64,000 nucleotides of DNA. Source: Arthrobotrys musiformis (taxonomy: Eukaryota; Ascomycota; Orbiliomycetes; Orbiliales; Orbiliaceae). Both the position numbers and the translations under genes were made by a program. Under the pieces are notes generated by a model, which saw only the letters and a list, made by a program, of their open reading frames with translations, was not told the DNA's origin and did not search any database. Shown in pieces: positions 10,038-21,553 of the stretch (the first letter of the stretch is position 1; each line of letters opens with the position of its first letter). The stretch covers positions 620,001 to 684,000 of the forward strand of contig JAVHJL010000003.1 in NCBI GenBank assembly GCA_036971715.1, read 5' to 3'.

Positions 10038-13000
10038 CTCGAATAGGGCCCAAACAAATCCACTATTGCTGAAACCTCCTAGTGCTTAACCCTTCAAGGC
10101 AGTATATATAAATATCAAAGGACGATAATACAAAGTATACTAGCCAGTTACCAGTATTTTTTTGGATAAAAAAGAAAGAAAGAAAGAACGAGAACGCCTT
10201 CCTGGAAGACAAATAGGTATTTCCAGAATCACTAGGTCAAATTAGATACATGCGAAGTACGCTTGGGCGCTCAATGCTTCTAAGAATACCCCTACGTCTA
10301 CAATGATTGAGACATCTGGCATGCGGCCTGGGTATGGGGTTGCTGATCGAGTGAAACCGAACGGGCCATCGGTATCGTCCATGCAAGGAAGAACATGCCA
10401 CATATATACAAATCCCTCCTGCCGACTTCAGAAAATGTAGAACTAACCCTGGGTACGAGACCAAACTAACCCGTACGTATACGTCAGTTTAGTTCGCCTT
10501 CTTCGCCAATTTTTTCGTATAATTGATGCTCCTGTCAACACCCAACATACCAAGGCTTCAGGTTTATTATGCTGTAACCCCACCAGACCAGTTCGCTTGT
10601 CGAAACATCCTCCCCTATGGCACGATGAGAATCGAGGCGCAAGGTTCGTAGTGTACTATATTCCCCTCCTTCAATCTGTTAGAGCACCGCGCAAATATAC
10701 TTGTGCAATTGACGGGGTATACGGTAGATTTCATGAGGATGAGGTCCAACTTTTCCAATCCTCAACTAGTTCGATGCTGACCATAGCTTCGAATTCCGGA
10801 GTTCAGCAAAAGGAACCGACACTTAGTCCACAAGCTAGGGTTAGTATGGCACACATAGATGAGAATATTTGCAGGCAAGAAACCAAAGCCTCAAAGCTTC
10901 CGACTTTCTAATGATGATTGTATACAGACTTCTTCGCTTCGTCAAACCCACTGGGTAACAATTGCAACATAACATAACGTTCCCCGCATAGGAATTAATT
11001 TTCCGGAACCTTAAGCTGTAGCGGTACTCGCCGTGCTCACGAAACACGTTACCAATCGCAATATGAGTTATATTACCGAGTAATGTTGGACCATTTAATT
11101 AGTTCTGCAAATTGACTATTACTATGAACGTACGCCTCGTATCCAATGCCTCAGCTTTCCCGTACTTCGGGTCCGTGGCAAAAAATATCGAGGTATAGCT
11201 TAGTATATACGCCACTAATATAACCGTAGGATCAATAGTAGGGACTAAATACCGCAAACTAAGATCAATATTAATCTAGTTAAGAGAACATGGCAACTCT
11301 GTTCTGTGGATCTACAACAGGAAAATCCGGCCTAGGCAATTAAACTTTGCGATCGTTTGGGGGCCGTTTCGTGACTATACTAAGGATATGTTGCAAATTT
11401 TCCCTAGTTCGTTAAGTTGTTGGAAATCCGGAACGTCATTGCATCGACGCTATTCTAATAATCGATGTTAGAGGATTGCATGAGAATTTTGACTTGAACA
11501 TGTACATGTTGGATTGAATATTATTGGCACACACCTGCGCCTAGTACAAAAGAAACCTATTTGGAGGTGTGCATTATGTATATTATATAACTATCTAACG
11601 TTCATTGGTCTAATGCAAGCCGAACCCTAAGCGGACATGCATGTAACATGTGCATATATGAATGATTTCTAACAAGGCTAATAAGTGCTCACTCTACCCA
11701 GGTATCCCTTTGTGACGTCTGGGTACGAGACCACTCTACCCTTTAAAAATCCAACATTTCTACCAAAACAGACGTTCTATAAATTAATTCCGAACTTTCG
11801 ATCCGAACCGAAACCCCCGTCAAGTTTGAAAACAACCAGTCATAAATAAAACAACTTTACGCCTCCTCCTCCTCCATCTAGATTCTAAAACATTAGATCC
11901 GAACTGTAGTCAACCCTCTCTTGCGAGTTTTACCAAGACTTCGCCGGAATATAAAGTATGGCACAACGGTCCTGGCAAAACAGAGGTGGGTTTTAGAAGA
12001 TTCACTTCCCTATCATTGAGCTTAACTCCGTACAAGCTGCGCAAGTGAGTGGTTTTAGAAGTAGTATACGCATAGACATGAAACTTTCCTCCCAAATTTA
12101 AAACCATACCCGAGGGCTTAGCTGGTTGGTTCATATTCCTTCATCGCCGCCACTAAGTTATTAAGAACAGTAGAAAATATTAACACATCTCCCCCAAAAG
12201 GTCTTTTTGCAGATCTAGAACTCAATTTCTCGTAGACATCTGCGCCTACACGTGCACAGCTGGGGGGTGGGAGGCGCAGACATCTGGCCCGTTTCACAAA
12301 CATGAGAGCCGACAGTACATACAATCCAGACTACAAACTAGTAGAAGGTCTAGTTCTGGATTATGGTCATGCATACCGCATTGGCCTTCGAAGCTTCTCT
12401 ACGCCGCAGTGTAGCTACTTAAACCTCGTTGTCTTGCAGTGGCATCTCGAGTCTTTGTGCCGGTTAACATGTTAGAACATTCACGAGGAGTTGATCACGC
12501 ATTTAAACATCTAAAGGAACGTTTTCGGCGCAATGCTTGAGCTACGTATACTAGTAATCCTTTGACAAGTTGACATCCGAAGTGCTTGATTGTACGTTGG
12601 TTGCTAGAGGTATCGGCGTGAAGAGCCCGTCAATTGAGTAGAGGGCCGATCTTTTAGCTTTAAAATCCCGTATCTCAAGTGCGTTCACAAAGGCTTAGAA
12701 ATTCGCATAAACATGTTTCAATAAAATCATACTATAAAGTATAGTTACAAGGTCCGCGAAGAACCAAAGGCAGTCTGACAACTTCCCACCACAAACTCCG
12801 ATTTTTTTATGATTTCATGTTAACTAGAAATAATGGAAGCCATTGACAAGATTCGAAAAAAAAAAAAAAGACGTTTCTGAATGCAAACGTAAAAAGCAAC
12901 GGGGAAAAGATGGAACTAAGTATGTGCAAGAATCGTATTGAAGCACCATTAGACTTCGAATAGTCTTCGGTGGGTTATAAACGTAAAGTCAAGAAAAACG

Positions 13001-13258
13001 TGTGGCATGATCAGAAGCAAAGGCAGGGGAAAAAACACAACATGGCACAATAACGAAACCCAAGCCTGTCTTTGCTTCATATTAAAACGTGATACGTGGT
13101 TAGGTCGATCAAAAGAAAAGAGTCTATGCATATTCCTGCTGATTTGGTATCGTTCACTAAGCGTGGCAAGGCATTGATATTAGCTAATGATCCCCCATAA
13201 TACAGCAGGTCCTTTCCCCGACTCTGTTGCTGGTGTTTTACACTTCATCACCAAGCAG
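10038..13258. other. gene-poor AT-rich region
   Basis: No supported gene in 3.2 kb. Open frames are short and start at non-ATG codons. Copies of a dispersed GGGTACGAGACCA motif occur at 10451-10463 and 11721-11733. The composition looks like decayed intergenic or repeat DNA. The right end is the 3' flank of the YRA1-like gene. Confidence 0.5.
11717..11742 (+). repeat. dispersed repeat core, copy 1
   Basis: This 26-nt stretch matches 34286-34312 with about three mismatches and one gap. The shared core is GTACGAGACCACT. Shorter relatives lie near 10451, 41261 and 43084. It is probably a remnant of a mobile element end. Confidence 0.4.
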
Positions 13259-15215
13259 TCAAGTCAGGATGTGAGAAAAAGGAGAGGATGGGGTACTTAC
13301 GAGATCTTCCATAACGGCAGCATCGACTTGAGGGGCGGCAGCAGGTGCGGCATTCTCAGATCCCTTATAGTAGTCTGCCATTTCCTGGTCTAGCTCCTCA
13401 ACAGTCTTAGAAGCCCTCTTGACTCCCGATCCACTAGCTCCCTTGCGACCTCCACGGCCTCCACGGCCACCACGAGCGTTCCGGCCACCAGCTCCAGATC
13501 CACTAGCACGGCCGCCAGCGGTAACTGGTTTTGGCTTGTTAGCAGCTGGCTTTGGAGCTGCCTTCGGGGCAGGCTTTGGAGGACCACTGATGCGATTGGC
13601 GAGTGGGACCTTGGTGGGGTCAACGATGATTTCCACCTATTTGGTTTGTTAGCAAATAATTTGAGCAGTGTCATAAAGAGAACGGAAAAGGCAAAGTACC
13701 TTCATAGGGCGGCTATCAACGAGACGACCATTAAACTTGTCAAAGGCGATGTTGGCGTGGCCGGGCTTGTTGAATTCGATGGTTGCGACCCCAGCACTTG
13801 TTCCATTAGCCTTGTAGACCAGACTGCATTTTTTGATAGGACCGACGACGTTTGTAAAGTATTCCTATATATCCGTGAAAGAGAAACCAGAACGGCACTG
13901 TCAGATATCACTTCCATAAAAAAGGTTGACCATGTCAAAATAATAATCGGTTTTTGCCGTATATGAAAGTTGGTAATAGATGAAGGACGAAAGTTGCAAA
14001 TGGTATCATAGTCCAGAGAAATCGACGACAGCTTGGTAATGTTTGGTAATGGTCCAGATCATAAAACGTCAATATTGCCAATTGGGAAGGCATTCAGCTC
14101 ATTATACGCGGCCCGGTGGCAAGTCAGTGAAGTTCCAAGGCGGCAAAGTTAAGTCATGGCCAAGATTGTTCCAGGTATTGCTAGCGGATCCCAAGGAATC
14201 TAAGGCATGTTAGCTTCGTGATTCATCCGCTTAAAGAAAGAAGGAGGTTTACCTTTTCAGAACAATGATGGAACAGTTGCCATTCATCAACAAAGCCGAG
14301 ACACGATAAGATCCAATGCAATTTAGCCGCGTCCCCACGATTTCGCGAGCCAAAGAAGCCATGGGCATCATATACTTGTTGTGTCACACCTTGAGACCTA
14401 ACACTAAACGAGCTATATATCCTGCCCCGTAGAAGGTCTAAGGAAACTTGCACTATAGCATTCTCTCCATGGTACGTTTGTCCCATATAATAGAGTGTAT
14501 GGCACTAGCCTACCATGCCAAATTACGGTGCAAGTGTTGCAGAGAACCCTGCCTACATGCAGAGGATATCCCAACGTAAGGCCTTATTGTGCCAGTACAC
14601 CACTATCGTTTTTGTACTTTGACTTGCTCCAAACTCGCCCTCGAGATAGTGGTAAATAGCTGACACAGCCTTCTAACATCCCCCCAAGTGGAAAACGCGT
14701 CAACAAGGACACCATTTCCATGGAGGGTATGTCGCCTTCAGGCAAAAGCGAGTTGAATCGAAATATTTTTCGAGATATGAGTCATTCCAGTAGCAACGTC
14801 GCGTCGGTCAAAGTACGGCTGATGTGCATATATGGTGACAAACAATTGTCGTGGTAAAGTGGTAAAAAGGTTGATGCACGGTTTGGCGTTCAAGAACTTA
14901 CACGAAGCATGCTTTCGTTGACGTCAAAAGGCTGGTAAACGAACGTTAGCTTGGTGACTTCGAGCATGTGGCGTAGATCTAGGAACTTACAAGATTGGAA
15001 ACCTGAATCTTGGTGTCGTTCCCATCTTTCTTGGTTTCTGCCTTTTTGGCCGGACCGGTTGGTGCGGCAGTGGCAGCCTTCTTCTTGTTCTGCTCGATAC
15101 GGGCAGAACGTTTGCGAACTCCTCCGACGGGACCAGCCCTCTTGTTGTTTCGTCGAGCATCACCCTTCTTGTCCTTGAGGATCTCATCGAGAGAGCGGTC
15201 GAGGTTGGAGGCCAT
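13259..15215 (-). CDS. YRA1: Yra1/ALY-type mRNA export adaptor
   Basis: Exons are 15215-14991, 14931-14902 (30 nt, PFDVNESMLR), 13864-13700 and 13636-13259; all junctions are in frame, giving 265 aa. The N terminus MASNLDRSLDEILKDKKG is the UAP56/Sub2-binding motif of the ALY/REF family. A basic stretch follows, then an RRM (KIQVSNLPFDV, EYFTNVVGPIKKC, VATIEFNKPGHANIAF). The C terminus has RGG-like repeats and a second conserved helix, KTVEELDQEMADYY. The protein should couple mRNPs to Mex67 in the nucleus. A GTAAGT donor at 13300 could instead end the protein just after MEDL, with the stop in a last exon. The third intron is 1,037 nt, far beyond its neighbours. Confidence 0.88.
13865..14901 (-). 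other. 1,037-nt intron inside the YRA1 RRM
   Basis: The donor GTAAGT begins at 14901 and the acceptor ATATAG ends at 13865. Joining the flanks gives the expected RRM continuity ESMLR|EYFTNVVGP. All other introns in this gene are about 60 nt. In Saccharomyces cerevisiae, YRA1 also has an unusually long intron whose inefficient splicing provides negative autoregulation. No coding exon or gene was found inside. Confidence 0.75.
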
Positions 15216-16004
15216 TTTGAAGGATTGTTTTGGAGGTTTAGAGAGAATACTTTGAGATGATGATGAGAGTTAGGATGATTTCGGAGTCGAAGACTTGAGG
15301 AGAGATCGATAATAGCCGAAAAGGCGAAGGAGAGCAAAGCGGAGTTTGTGGAGCAAATGGACGGGGTGGGATGTTATTACAGTTTTTTGTTTTTGTTTTG
15401 TTAGTCAGAGGCGCGTAATCGCGATGAAACTGACCAGATGAGGTTATTGACGAGGCTGGCTCGAGGGATATAACAGAGCGTGAAAGGAGGATTCTGAGAA
15501 CGAAGAGAAGAAGGCGAAGACAGAGAGATTTAGGCACAAGATGATGCCTTTGGAAGTTATGCTCGTTGGGTTGGAACGTGAAGACGATGGAGGTTGATGT
15601 TGATGTTGATGTTGATGGTTGGGGAGGTTGATGTTGATGGAGGAAGAAGAGAACAGAAGGAAGAAGATGGCTGAGGGAAATCCTCGAAAGGAGGCGGAGT
15701 CAGCGATTGGCCACCACACCCAGTTTCTACGCTGAGGACACAACACGCGACACCACAACAACACAAACACAACACAACACGCCAACACAGTCATCGACTA
15801 GCCTTCCGCGCATGGACATTCCAGAACACCACCCATCTGCATCTTTTAATAGCAGCATAGCTCGGAGCAGCATCACGATCACGAAGAATGCACGACAATG
15901 GCAAAGCACGCTGGTGGTAATTAAATAAAACTTCAAGCATTAGTTTGTATCATCTACGCGAATATCTAGGAATAATAGGTAAGGCGGCAAGTGCTATCCA
16001 CATG
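15216..16004. other. upstream region and leader of YRA1
   Basis: The YRA1-side part contains, read on the minus strand, several ATCAAC repeats (15593-15636) and pyrimidine-rich tracts, suggesting a long 5' leader. No additional gene was recognised between it and the 3' end of the transporter gene. Confidence 0.5.
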
Positions 16005-18149
16005 CTACAAGACTGTTCCTTTCACCTGTTTCTTATTATCCAACCGAATATCTCGCCACATCCAAACACCAATCAACGTCACTGACGCCATGGCCGTAGC
16101 AGCAATACACATCCTCTGCTGTGCCACTCCGTATGCATACACGATTGCATCTCTGCCGGGGCTGCCAGGAGGGTAGCTCAGCTGTGTCGGGAGGCTGTAC
16201 ACGATGTTGGCTACCTCGCCCTTCAGTTCCGTTGGCAATGCTTCGAAGAGCAGTTTTGGGAAAGTGTTCTGCCAGATTGCGCCGCTGACAGAGCTACCCA
16301 TGGCTCCACCGATCGCTGCAGCTAAGTATAGCACGGCGAGAATCATGGCGATATCGGCGTGTGTGCCGACGGCCAGGCCTGCAATTTCATGACAGATGAC
16401 CAAACTACCGCCAGCGAACGCGATGAAGATTTGGCACATGATTACATAGCCAATCGACTGCCATGGTTGACGGAAGTGTATCATCAAACCTGCACCGAGA
16501 ATGTGGATAGGTACGAATATAATCCCGATCCATTTGTATCGACCCGTTCGGCGGATAAGGCTATACCAGAGGTGAAGCCCGTTAGCAGCCTTCTCATAAA
16601 TTTGAGGATAAAGAGCATTGAACTTACTATCCAACCACGAGAGCCCAGAATGTTGAACCGATGCTGTATATATTACCCACATATCCAGCTTGAGTGACGT
16701 CCAAGTCGAAGACAACTTGCAAAAAGGAGCTGAAATACAAATCCCAGCAGTAGAAACCAAAGAAGAGACTACCAATTGTCAAGCAGCCTCCAAAGATCGT
16801 TCTGTCGCGGAGTAGTCTCCATGGAATGAAAGACTTCGGTGCCCAAAACCTCTCGTAGATTGGGAAGAAAACCAGAAGAACAAATCCGACAACTATCATT
16901 GAAATAATATCGCTGCGTCTCCATGATTCCGGGAGAGAACCAGCGAGGTTGAATGGTAGAAGGAACAAGGCAAGGCCGGCCATAAGAATCAACATTCCCA
17001 GAGCTATATATGAACATTAGCCCTTCAAAGCGTCCACATTGAAAGAAAATAATATTATGTTATCTTACCGTCAAATTCAACAGCATAATGCTTCAAACTT
17101 TGAACCAATGTCCTTCCACTTTCTTCTTTCCGTAGCAAACCAGACTTAATCGCCTGGTTCTGCTTAATGAATAATAGCACCACGAAAGGCGCAAAGACCA
17201 CAGGCAGGATGATACAGAATGCTCCGAACCCCTGACCCACAAGTCAGTCACAAACGCTCAGCCGATCCAAAGATTGAGATTTCGGACAAAGGAGGAGAAA
17301 AATACATACCCATCTCCAAGTCGAATGATCCAACCAGGCCTGTGCCAACCTCGGCGCCAAAAATGTCGTCATGATATATGGCGACGAAGTATACGCAAAC
17401 ATCAACCCTCGGTTCCTCAGCCTAGTGGTGTCTGCCACAAAGACAGCCATAATATATGAGATACCCGTGAACCCCACTTGATTGAACACATAAGCGGCAG
17501 CATACGTCGCTACACCATCGGTAGCCGCGAGCATAACAAGCCCGAGGATGAACAGTATCGCGAATATAACGAATCCTTCTGCGCGGCCCCAGATATCAAT
17601 AACTTTACCGATTGGGAGACGTAGAACGCCACCGACGATCGAGGCGACAACGGCGGATGTAGATATCAAGCTGTGACTGTTGAAAGAGCTATACGCATAC
17701 GGGAAAAGGGAGAAGGAAGATTGGCTCTGGAGCGATAGAATGCAGTACATTAACCAGATCCTAACGGACGATTCTGTTGTCAGTTTCAAACTCCCAGTTA
17801 TAAACTTTTTTATGAAATATATATATATATTAGGCGGAGATACTGACCATGCGTAAAGACCATACAGCTCCTTTTTAGACCATATTGTTGCGATGGCTTC
17901 CACCTTCTTGACTCCAAACTGGAAGTCCGAGTTATTCAGATCCTCTACGCTGTCAGAAATATACTGGGGCGAAGAACCCTTCTCGGGATCTTGTTCGCGC
18001 TCGGTACTTCGGACATTCTCCTCTTTCCCTACCGAAGAAGACTTCTCCTCAGTACCGGTTGGACTCGTCTTCTTGACAGCTAACTCCGGCGCTTCGTCCC
18101 GCTCATCGCGGTAGAAGGGATTGACGATTGGATTGTTATACCACTTCAT
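16005..18149 (-). CDS. siderophore-iron transporter, major facilitator superfamily (Sit/Mir/Arn family)
   Basis: Exons 18149-17848, 17760-17310, 17231-17069, 17003-16628 and 16560-16005 join in frame, giving 615 aa. The cytosolic N terminus (about 95 aa, acidic, with Ser/Glu/Lys) ends in GVKKVEAIATIWSKKELY, the typical lead-in to TM1 of fungal siderophore transporters. Family-like segments follow: SSFNSHSLISTSAVVASIVG, PIGKVIDIWGRAEGFVIF (the MFS loop 2-3 signature), DTTRLRNRGLMFAYTSSPYI and a C-terminal YGVAQQRMCIAATAMASVTLI. Around 14 membrane helices are expected. The role is proton-coupled uptake of ferric siderophores at the plasma membrane or endosomes; the substrate cannot be read from sequence. 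Three ATCWGATAA elements upstream point to repression by iron through the SreA-type GATA factor. Confidence 0.9.
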
Positions 18150-18523
18150 AGCTAAAAGTAGCGTATATAAAAAGAGACAATGGGACTTTCAACCCTCCAA
18201 AAACAATAAATCCTACTACATCTGCGAGGCCAAAGTAGTCGGTTTAAATATTCTTTCCTAACGAGACCCTGGCCCTGTCTTATGTTCATCCTCCCTCTTC
18301 CCCCTCACGCAATGGACCCAAAGCCATGAACGAAGTTCTGTACCACCAGCTACTTCCATACTACTGGCATTTCCTATGCAGGCTTGATCTTCGCCCATCC
18401 CAGAACCTTTGACACAAAAAAACATGGCTAGCACTGAAACCAGCTACCAATATCGCGCTCATGGCACATGCATGGATAGTGGAGGGATTCCGTGTTGGGG
18501 GTGTGGTATACGCTAGGGTAATC

Positions 18524-18532
18524 TTATCTGAT
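18524..18532 (-). promoter_or_regulatory. SreA-type GATA site (ATCAGATAA)
   Basis: The plus strand reads TTATCTGAT, a perfect reverse complement of the fungal iron-repressor consensus ATCWGATAA. It lies about 375 bp upstream of the siderophore transporter start. Confidence 0.65.
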
Positions 18533-18985
18533 CCGCATGGTGTGGGAGCCCGACAGACCGAGGCACCTGCTTCATACGAACAGAAGGTCCAGGGTTTTTG
18601 GCACAGACGGCCGATTTTTTTAAAATTTTTAGACAGCGCTGCAGCAGCGCCAGTACTGCAGTCGGCACAATTTCTCGGACTCGGACTCGAGCCAGCGGTA
18701 AACGTTGTAAACTAACGTATGTTAAGATCGTGATATCTCCTTGTTTACCATACACTTCACCAATGAATCGCCATTCAAATTGACTGCGAAAAACTAAAGT
18801 TACGTAAAAACCGAATTTACGTACGAACAATCCCAAACATTCGACCCAAGCTCGAGCTCATCGAGCTGTCAATTGCTCGACGTCCCGACCGGAATGTACC
18901 GAAACCACCTGCAAGAACCAGGCTGCAACCTTAGCGAAAGTGAATAGAGGAGGCAAAAGGCCGAAAAAGAAAAAGAACTAGAAAA

Positions 18986-18994
18986 ATCTGATAA
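18986..18994 (+). promoter_or_regulatory. SreA-type GATA site (ATCTGATAA)
   Basis: Perfect match to ATCWGATAA, about 837 bp upstream of the siderophore transporter start and 30 bp from another copy. Confidence 0.6.
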
Positions 18995-19015
18995 CTCTAT
19001 TCACGACCCTGCGTG

Positions 19016-19024
19016 ATCAGATAA
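19016..19024 (+). promoter_or_regulatory. SreA-type GATA site (ATCAGATAA)
   Basis: Perfect match to ATCWGATAA, about 867 bp upstream of the siderophore transporter start. It has the same orientation as the copy at 18986, with start-to-start spacing of 30 bp. Confidence 0.6.
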
Positions 19025-20147
19025 AAATCTTTTGCAGGATTTTTTCGCCCCTCTTCTCCTCCAAAGGCGCAGATTACCCGTGGAGGTCTGCCATTCTATT
19101 ACGCCGAGAGCTCTTATATAATCATAACTGCTGTTATGTGGATATATTGCGTGACGGTCACTTTAGAATCAAATCTAAATTCCTGAGGCTGCAATCCGGG
19201 TTGAACAGTGCATACCGTCAGGGAGGCCCGATATCGGAGACCGAAAAACATTGAACCCAGGTGTTTGGAAAATCATATCATGAGCCCTCATTCTTTTGCC
19301 AAAGTTTCTTTTAATTGAGAAGGAATGGGTTCATATGACATATCTCGGACATCAAGCCCAGAATCTGGTTTTTACGACCGAGCCGTCCGGGTCGTTGTAC
19401 GTCAGCAGGAGCTGCACAGGCCCCCTCGTCGATATTAAAACGGTTCCCCCACTCCCATAAGAGCGGAGTTATGGAAAACGTTAGGCTTGCTTTTACCAAT
19501 TGAAATCGAATACGGTCCCGCTGTCTGCTCCATCAGTGGCCCATCCGACTCGGAACAAGCATTTTCCAAGGGCTTAACTTTCAATTGGATCGCCAATTAC
19601 TGGGTCGGGTGGCGGTCGCCTGTTTTTCTGTTATAGCTGCAGCAGTGCCATGCGTGCATAAGTCCCAGTGCTCTTAGAACCAATCACTGTGAAGTCTAGT
19701 CTAATGCCCTGCGCTGCAGTTGGTGCTGGAACATATGATCCACTGTGGGTATAAAAACTTTGCTACCCGCTGATCAAACACATTTCGCAGTTCTAGCCCT
19801 AGTTAGAAAAAATATCATAAAATTTTCGTGCTGTGCAGGGGGTTAAATTTTAAACTTTCGAATTTATCCTCAGCTGGCGCGAAAGGGTCGAATACAATTT
19901 TTCCGTGGAGATCTCGTAGCTGATGATTCCAAAAGATCCCGTCGATAGAACGGAACCTCGTACGTAGCACCATTGAGGTCTAGATCTCGAGACAATGTGC
20001 ATGACTCGGAAGTTGGTTTGCAAATGAACGCAAGCGTGCTGTTGCAGGCATTTAAGGCCTCGACGAAAACAGTGACACCTTGGATTCTGGGTCGGAAGAC
20101 AGGGGGGTAAGACAACGTGGGAAACGAAACGGAGCCATGTGCTGTGC

Positions 20148-20194
20148 GAAAAAAAAAATTGAAAAAATTGAAAAAATTGAAAAAATTGAAAAAA
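20148..20194. repeat. 9-nt minisatellite (GAAAAAATT)n
   Basis: About four tandem copies of GAAAAAATT follow an A-run. On the minus strand this is a long pyrimidine tract ending at a CGCACAG acceptor-like site. Confidence 0.85.
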
Positions 20195-20566
20195 CGGGTG
20201 ACGCTTTGCTAAGAATAATATAAAGGGTATCGTGGTTAAATACATGATATGTTAAGTCTAACACTTGCGTCTATTCTCAATAAAAGGGACAAAGGCTGCT
20301 AATATCGATATGGGCCGACAGTTCGCTAGTGTTCGAAAGTGCCCATCGAACTCTAAAGTCCAAATCCCACTTGCTCAGCATTGGTCTTCAGCATACCGAG
20401 TCCAAGGACCAAAGGCGTTTTCCTAAGTGCCTGGCCCGAAACTCGTATCATCGTCAGCAGCCCAGGGTGATTCACCAAACCCACTAGGCATCTGGAGAAA
20501 TTCCCCAATTGGGCCCTGATATCCATCGTCCGAGGTCGTTTCGGTAGAGGTTGTGGCATGGAGGGC

Positions 20567-21553
20567 TTACGGGACTGGTAGGGAACTGTCTGAAGCCGCA
20601 TGGCTAGACTCTCCATGCTGTTGAGGTGGGTTGACGGAAGGTAGGAGGTCAGGTTCCGCAGGTCCACGAAGTTTGGCACGGTTACGAGGATGCTTCTTTT
20701 TCCCTCCTTTGCCTCCTCTGCGATATCTACGGCGTGCTTGAGGGCTGTTGAGAGGGATCCCGGAAGCTTCATCGCCGAGCTTCGGTCGTTTCATCATACC
20801 AGTAAACTTTCCTTCACACGACGTGCGGTGTTCAATGAAGTATAGGAGTGCGATGAAACACTCGTTTTCGAAAATGGCAGCCCAAACCCGGCTAGGTGGA
20901 TGGTCGAGGACCCATTGGTCGATGTTTTCGGTGTATGGATTATCCAGGCCCCTTTTGACCATTGTGCGGTTGACTTTCCTGATAGATGTGAGTCTGGCAC
21001 GTTCTACGTGCCATCTCTCCTTGTAATCGAAATACCTGACGAAGTGGTAATTCAAGAAATAGATGAGTGCCAGGCAGAGCCCGAAGACGACGCCGATGGC
21101 AGTCCCAGAGAACAGCCCACGGCGAGCCTCAGCTAGCTCTTGAGCGAGTTTCTCAGCCGTTTTGGGACAATAGTGGTTTGGAGTTTCAGAGACATTGCAA
21201 ACAGTCGCGTTGTCCTGAGCCAGGACGACGTCGAGAGCCTTGATGCCAATGTACCCCATCGGCTCGGGCTCTTCAACTTCCATCTCACGTTTTTCAAGAT
21301 GGAAATTGTACTGGGACCATGAGTCAGGACGGAATGTGGCCTGTGGAGGAAGTTCACCGGAAGCTTTTGCCTCGAAGAACTTTCTGTACTCAGCCGTGGA
21401 GGTAGATGCCTTTGTTGGCCAGTGAGGGTATTGGAGGCCAGTCAGATGGGACTGACGGTTAGGAGCTGTCGGCCATTGTTTGACGGGGAGGCCACCTGTA
21501 AACGCTGATAGGAGGGAGATAATGATGCAACTGGCTAACAGGCGAGCAAGCAT
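20567..21553 (-). CDS. secretory-pathway protein with one internal transmembrane helix, unknown function
   Basis: A single open frame of 328 aa from the ATG at 21553; upstream in-frame codons lack ATG. The N terminus MLARLLASCIIISLLSAFTG is a signal peptide or anchor. A lumenal or extracellular part of about 115 residues contains NATVCNVSETPNHYC (two Cys, two N-glycosylation sequons). A hydrophobic helix follows, LFSGTAIGVVFGLCLALIYF, and then a basic Tyr/Arg stretch (HFVRYFDYKERWHVERARL), as expected on the cytosolic side. The tail is strongly basic (RRRYRRGGKGGKKKHPRNRAK) and then Pro/Ser-rich. The layout suggests a type I membrane protein. No family was recognised. Confidence 0.6.
   Translation of the reverse strand: MLARLLASCIIISLLSAFTGGLPVKQWPTAPNRQSHLTGLQYPHWPTKASTSTAEYRKFFEAKASGELPPQATFRPDSWSQYNFHLEKREMEVEEPEPMGYIGIKALDVVLAQDNATVCNVSETPNHYCPKTAEKLAQELAEARRGLFSGTAIGVVFGLCLALIYFLNYHFVRYFDYKERWHVERARLTSIRKVNRTMVKRGLDNPYTENIDQWVLDHPPSRVWAAIFENECFIALLYFIEHRTSCEGKFTGMMKRPKLGDEASGIPLNSPQARRRYRRGGKGGKKKHPRNRAKLRGPAEPDLLPSVNPPQQHGESSHAASDSSLPVP

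Larger units (their letters stand above)
18150..20566. other. upstream region of the siderophore transporter; otherwise noncoding
   Basis: Contains the three GATA sites listed separately, then about 1.5 kb without a convincing gene. Minus-strand frame 20147-19870 reads like protein (CNSTLAFICKPTSESCTLS) behind a good splice acceptor, but no first exon could be found. It may be a fragment or noncoding. Confidence 0.5.

Noticed and set aside
10597..10911. 104-codon plus-strand frame
   Set aside because: Begins at TTG, has no family features, and sits in gene-poor DNA.
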